From Bathymodiolus brooksi (Eukaryota > Mollusca > Bivalvia > Mytilida > Modiolidae), in assembly GCA_963680875.1 (NCBI GenBank), contig OY804590.1, positions 24,490,640-24,554,639 on the forward strand: DNA of 64,000 nt. The letters run 5' to 3'. Positions within the stretch are counted from its first letter, which is position 1. Every line of letters begins with the position of its first letter. The notes under the pieces are model-generated. The model saw only the letters and a program-made list of their open reading frames with translations, was not told the DNA's origin and ran no database searches. Made by a program: the position numbers and the translations under genes. This document shows, piece after piece, positions 58,301-64,000 of the stretch.

Positions 58301-61300
58301 TTACCTCTTAGTCAAATGGGCTTCTTTTATCCGCCCTAACGTTACCTCTTAATCAAATAGGTTTCTTTTATCGGCCCTAACCGTACCTCTTAGTCAAATA
58401 TGTTTATTTTATCGGCCCTCACCTTATCTCTTAGTCAAATGGGTTTCTTTAATTGGCCCTTACCTTACCTCTTAATCAAATAAGATTCTTTTATCGGCCA
58501 TAACCTTACCTCTTAGTCAAATAGATTTCTGTTATCGGAGCTAACCTTACCTCTTAGTCAAATAGATTTCTTTTAACCGCCCTAACCATACCTCTTAGTC
58601 AAATAGATCTCTTTTATCGGCACTAAACCTTACCTATTAGTCAAATATGTTTCTATTATCGGCCGCAACCTTACCTCTTAGTCAAATAGGTTTCTTTTAT
58701 CAGCCCTAACCTTGCCTCTTAGTCAAATAGGTTTCTTTTATCGGCTCTAACCTTACCTCTTAGTCAAATAGGTTTTCTTATCGGCCATAACCTTACCTCT
58801 TAGTCAAATATGCTCCTTTTATCGACCCTAGCATTACCTCTTAGTCAAATAGGTTTCTTTTATCGGCACTAACCGTACCTCTTAGTCAAATAGGTTTCTT
58901 TTATCGGCCCTAACCTTACCTCTTAGTCAAATAGGTTGCTTTTATCGGCCCTAACCTTACTTCTTAGTCAAATAGGTTTCTTTTATCGGCCCTAACCTTA
59001 CCTCTTAGTCAAAAATGTTTATTTTATCGGCCCTAGCCTTACCTCTTAGTCAAATAGGTGTCTTTGAACGGCCCTAACCTTACCTCTTAGTCAAATATGT
59101 TTCTATTTTCGGCCCTAGACTTAGTCAAATAGTTTCATTTTATCGCCCCTAACCTTACCTTCTAGTCAAATATGTTTCTATTATCGGCCATAACCTTACC
59201 TTTTAGTCAAATAGGTTACTTTTATCAGCCCTTACCTCGCCTCTTAGTCAAATAGGTTTCTTTTATCGGCCCTAACCTTACCTCTTAGTCAAATAGGTTT
59301 CTTTTATCGGCCCTAACCTTACCTCTTAGTCAAATGGGCTTCTTTTATCCGCCCTAACGTTACCTCTTAATCAAATAGGTTTCTTTTATCGGCCCTAACC
59401 GTACCTCTTAGTCAAATAAGTTTATTTTATCGGTCCTCACCTTATCTCTTAGTCAAATGGGTTTCTTTAATTGGCCCTTACCTTACCTCTTAATCAAATA
59501 AGATTCTTTTATCGGCCATAACATTACCTCTTAGTCAAATAGATTTCTGTTATCGGAGCTAACCTTACCTCTTAGTCAAATAGATTTCTTTTAACCGCCC
59601 TAACCATACCTCTTAGTCAAATAGATCTCTTTTATCGGCACTAAACCTTACCTATTAGTCAAATATGTTTCTATTATCGGCCGCAACCTTACCTCTTAGT
59701 CAAATAGGTTTCTTTTATCAGCCCTAACCTTGCCTCTTAGTCAAATAGGTTTCTTTTATCGGCTCTAACCTTACCTCTTAGTCAAATAGGTTTTCTTATC
59801 GGCCATAACCTTACCTCTTAGTCAAATATGCTCCTTTTATCGACCCTAGCATTACCTCTTAGTCAAATAGGTTTCTTTTATCGGCACTAACCGTACCTCT
59901 TAGTCAAATAGGTTTCTTTTATCGGCCCTAACCTTTCCTCTTAGTCAAATAGGTTGCTTTTATCGGCCCTAACCTTACTTCTTAGTCAAATAGGTTTCTT
60001 TTATCGGCCCTAACCTTACCTCTTAGTCAAAAATGTTTATTTTATCGGCCCTAGCCTTACCTCTTAGTCAAATAGGTGTCTTTGAACGGCCCTAACCTTA
60101 CCTCTTTGTCAAATATGTTTCTATTTTCGGCCCTAGACTTAGTCAAATAGTTTCATTTTATCGCCCCTAACCTTACCTTCTAGTCAAATATATTTCTATT
60201 ATCGGCCATAACCTTACCTTTTAGTCAAATAGGTTACTTTTATCAGCCCTTACCTTGCCTCTTAGTCAAATAGGTTTCTTTTATCGGCCCTAACCTTACC
60301 TCTTAGTCAAATAGGTTTCTTTTATCGGTCCTAACCTTTCCTCTTAGTCAAATATGCTTCTTTTATCGGCCCTAACCTTACCTCTTAGTCAAATAGGTTT
60401 CTTGTATCGACCCTAACCGTACCTCTTAGTCAAATATGTTTCTTTGATCGGTCCTAACCTTACCTCTTAGTCAAATATGTTTCTATTATCGGCCATAACC
60501 TTACCTCTTAGTCAAATAGGTTTCTTTTATCAGCTCTAACCTTGCCTCTTAGTCAAATACGTTTCTGTTATCGGCGCTAACCTTATCTCTTAGTCAAATA
60601 GGTTTCTTTTATCGGCCCTATTCATACCTCTTAGTCAAATAGGTCTCTTTTATCGGCCTTAACCTTACCTATTGGTCAACTATGTTTCTATTATCGGCCC
60701 TAACCTTACCTCTTAGTCAAATAGGTTTCTTTTCTCAGCCCTAACATTGCCTCTTTGACAAATAGGTTTCTTTTATCGGCCCTATCCTTACCTCTTAGTC
60801 AAATAGGTTTCTTTTATCGGCCTTAACCTTACCTCTTAGTCAAATATGCTTCTTTTATCGACCCTAGCCATACCTCTTAGTCAAATAGGTTTCCTTTATC
60901 GGCACTAACTGTACGTCTTAGTCAAATAGGTTTCTTTTATCGGCCCTAACCTTATCTCTTAGTCAAATAGGTTTCTTTTAACGACCCTAACCTTATCTCT
61001 TAGTCAAATAGATTTCTTTTATCGGCCCTAACCTTACCTCTTAGTCAAAACTGTTTATTTTATCGGCCCTAGCCTTACCTCTTAGTCAAATAGGTTTCTT
61101 TAATCGGCCCTAACCTTACCTCTTAGTCAAATATGTTTCTATTATCGGCCATAACCTTACCTCTTAGTAAAATAGGTTACTTTTATCAGCCCTTACCTTG
61201 CCTCTTGGTCAAATAGGGTTCTTTTATTTGCCCTAACCTTACCTCTTAGTCAAATAGGTTTCTTTTATCGGCCCTAACCTTACCTCTTAGTCAAATAGGT

Positions 61301-64000
61301 TTCTTTTATCGGCCCTAAACTTACCTCTTAGTCAAATATGCTTCTTTTTCGACCCTAGCCTTACCTCTTAGTCAAATAGGTTTCTTTTATCGGCCCTAAC
61401 CTTATCTCTTAGTCAAATAGGTTTCTTTTATCGACCCTAACCTTTTCTCTTAGTCAAATATATTTCTTTTATCGGCCCTAACCTTACCTCTTCGTCAAAA
61501 ATGTTTATTGTATCGGCCCTACCCTTACCTCTTAGTCAAATATGTTTCTTTTATCGGCCCTAGCCTTACCTCGTAGTCAAATAGTTTCATTTTATCGGCC
61601 CTAACCTTACCTCTTAGTCAAATATGTTTCTATTATCGGCCATAACCTTACCTCTTAGTCAAATAGGTTACTTTTATCAGCCCTAACCTTGCCTCTTAGT
61701 CAAATAGGTTTTTTTATCGGCCCTAACCTTACCTCTTAGTCAAATAGGTTTCATTTATCGGTCCTAACCTCACCTCTTAGTCAAATATGCTTCTTTTATC
61801 GGACCTAACCTTACCTCTTAGTCAAATAGGTTTCCTTTATCGGCCCTAACCTTACCTCTTAGTCAAATAGGTTTCTTTTATCGGCCCTAACCTTACCTCT
61901 TAATCAAACAGGTTTCTTTTATCGGCCCTAACCTTACCTCTTAGTCAAATGGGCTTCTTTTATCGGCCCTAACGTTACCTCTAAATCAAATAGGTTTCTT
62001 TTATCGGTCCTAACCTTACCTCTTAGTCAAATATGCTTCTTTTATCGGACCTAACCTTACCTCTTAGTCAAATAGGTTTCCTTTATCGGCCCTAACCTTA
62101 CCTCTTAGTCAAATAGGTTTCTTTTATCGGCCCTAATCATACCTCTTAGTCAAATAGGTCTCTTTTATCGGCCTTAACCTTACCTATTGGTCAACTATGT
62201 TTCTATTATCGGCCCTAACCTTACCTCTTAGTCAAATAGGTTTCTTTTCTCAGCCCTAACATTGCCTCTTTGACAAATAGGTTTCTTTTATCGGCCCTAT
62301 CCTTACCTCTTAGTCAAATAGGTTTCTTTTATCGGCCTTAACCTTACCTCTTAGTCAAATATGCTTCTTTTATCGACCCTAGCCATACCTCTTAGTCAAA
62401 TAGGTTTCCTTTATCGGCACTAACTGTACGTCTTAGTCAAATAGGTTTCTTTTATCGGCCCTAACCTTATCTCTTAGTCAAATAGGTTTCTTTTAACGAC
62501 CCTAACCTTATCTCTTAGTCAAATAGATTTCTTTTATCGGCCCTAACCTTACCTCTTAGTCAAAACTGTTTATTTTATCGGCCCTAGCCTTACCTCTTAG
62601 TCAAATAGGTTTCTTTAATCGGCCCTAACCTTACCTCTTAGTCAAATATGTTTCTATTATCGGCCATAACCTTACCTCTTAGTAAAATAGGTTACTTTTA
62701 TCAGCCCTTACCTTGCCTCTTGTTCAAATAGGGTTCTTTTATTTGCCCTAACCTTACCTCTTAGTCAAATAGGTTTCTTTTATCGGCCCTAACCTTACCT
62801 CTTAGTCAAATAGGTTTCTTTTATCGGCCCTAAACTTACCTCTTAGTCAAATATGCTTCTTTTTCGACCCTAGCCTTACCTCTTAGTCAAATAGGTTTCT
62901 TTTATCGGCCCTAACCTTATCTATTAGTCAAATAGGTTTCTTTTATCGACCCTAACCTTTTCTCTTAGTCAAATATATTTCTTTTATCGGCCCTAACCTT
63001 ACCTCTTCGTCAAAAATGTTTATTTTATCGACCCTACCCTTACCTCTTAGTCAAATATGTTTCTTTTATCGGCCCTAGCCTTACCTCGTAGTCAAATAGT
63101 TTCATTTTATCGGCCCTAACCTTACCTCTTAGTCAAATATGTTTCTATTATCGGCCATAACCTTACCTCTTAGTCAAATAGGTTACTTTTATCAGCCCTA
63201 ACCTTGCCTCTTAGTCAAATAGGTTTTTTTATCGGCCCTAACCTTACCTCTTAGTCAAATAGGTTTCATTTATCGGTCCTAACCTCACCTCTTAGTCAAA
63301 TATGCTTCTTTTATCGGACCTAACCTTACCTCTTAGTCAAATAGGTTTCCTTTATCGGCCCTAACCTTACCTCTTAGTCAAATAGGTTTCTTTTATCGGC
63401 CCTAACCTTACCTCTTAATCAAACAGGTTTCTTTTATCGGCCCTAACCTTACCTCTTAGTCAAATGGGCTTCTTTTATCGGCCCTAACGTTACCTCTTAA
63501 TCAAATAGGTTTCTTTTATCGGTCCTAACCTTACCTCTTAGTCAAATATACTTCTTTTATCGGACCTAACCTTACCTCTTAGTCAAATAGGTTTCCTTTA
63601 TCGGCCCTAACCTTACCTCTTAGTCAAATAGGTTTCTTTTATCGACCCTAACCTTACCTCTTAATCAAACAGGTTTCTTTTGTCGGCCCTAACCTTACCT
63701 CTTAGTCAAATGGGCTTCTTTTATCCGCCCTAACGTTACCTCTTAATCAAATAGGTTTCTTTTATCGGCCCTAACCGTACCTCTTAGTCAAATATGTTTA
63801 TTTTATCGGCCCTCACCTTATCTCTTAGTCAAATGGGTTTCTTTAATTGGCCCTTACCTTACCTCTTAATCAAATAAGATTCTTTTATCGGCCATAACCT
63901 TACTTCTTAGTCAAATAGATTTCTGTTATCGGAGCTAACCTTACCTCTTAGTCAAATAGATTTCTTTTAACCGCCCTAACCATACCTCTTAGTCAAATAG
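55335..64000. repeat. 41-base satellite array, about 8.7 kb, continuing beyond the window
   Basis: Roughly 210 units with consensus blocks 'ttttatcggccctaacctta', 'cctcttagtcaaataggttt', 'c'. Some units are shortened (for example around 56702, 59113 and 60131). Larger blocks have been duplicated: that short unit recurs at spacings 2412 and 1018, and two independent landmarks (60756/62271 and 61572/63087) are both exactly 1515 bases apart. Because 41 is not a multiple of three, no protein repeat is encoded. Each unit carries 'ccctaacc' on the plus strand and, on the minus strand, 'gaggtaagg'. It lies upstream of the exon at 54978 in the gene's orientation. Confidence 0.97.

Noticed and set aside
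55335..64000. CRISPR-like appearance of regularly spaced repeats
   Set aside because: The whole 41-base unit repeats without unique spacers, and the setting is eukaryotic. It is a tandem satellite.

Overview
The window is AT-rich, intron- and repeat-dominated animal DNA with no intact protein-coding gene. tRNA-headed SINEs, inverted-repeat MITEs, non-LTR and RT-bearing retroelements, and recurring blocks (a retroelement 3' region with a 'ctccggaagggtaag' motif, a 'gtgagcctgtgtcgctcacc' block, 'aagggagataa' motifs) match what I recall from bivalve genomes, especially mytilids. The organism call is inference from repeat type.

Layout. (1) 1-17257: four head-to-tail copies of a macro-repeat of about 4.25 kb, the last truncated. 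The third copy carries a 1.39 kb, 5'-truncated, minus-strand reverse-transcriptase insertion absent from its neighbours. (2) 17258-27900: non-coding DNA with SINEs, MITEs, minisatellites and poly-G tracts, including a SINE split cleanly by a second element. (3) 27900-42330: a nest of transposons. An outer, plus-strand, CR1-like assemblage comprises an esterase (SGNH-type) ORF, a spacer studded with GCAAGGAAGCCTTGC mini-hairpins, a PHD-type zinc-finger ORF1, and an endonuclease/RT ORF2. It is interrupted by a 6.7 kb L1/Tx1-like LINE with poly-A tail and 14-bp target duplication, and by a 1.6 kb Merlin/IS1595-type DNA transposon whose ends are built from dozens of 'atactggtattaccagtat' palindromes. 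(4) 42330-50700: MITE, SINE and fragments of the same RT family seen in region 1. (5) 50700-64000: two consecutive minus-strand exons (54978-55088 and 50718-50821) of a host gene coding for hydrophobic Gly/Ala-rich sequence. Their splice phases fit each other. The 4.2 kb intron between them carries a 43-bp minisatellite that was itself hit by a TTAA-target transposon. Upstream of the first exon lies an 8.7 kb array of a 41-bp repeat running out of the window. Each 41-bp unit holds a telomere-like TTAGGG and, on the gene's strand, a near-consensus 5' splice site.

Most open reading frames are chance or decayed. Coding claims are limited to the retroelement proteins, the transposase fragment, the two exons and one orphan coding-like segment.
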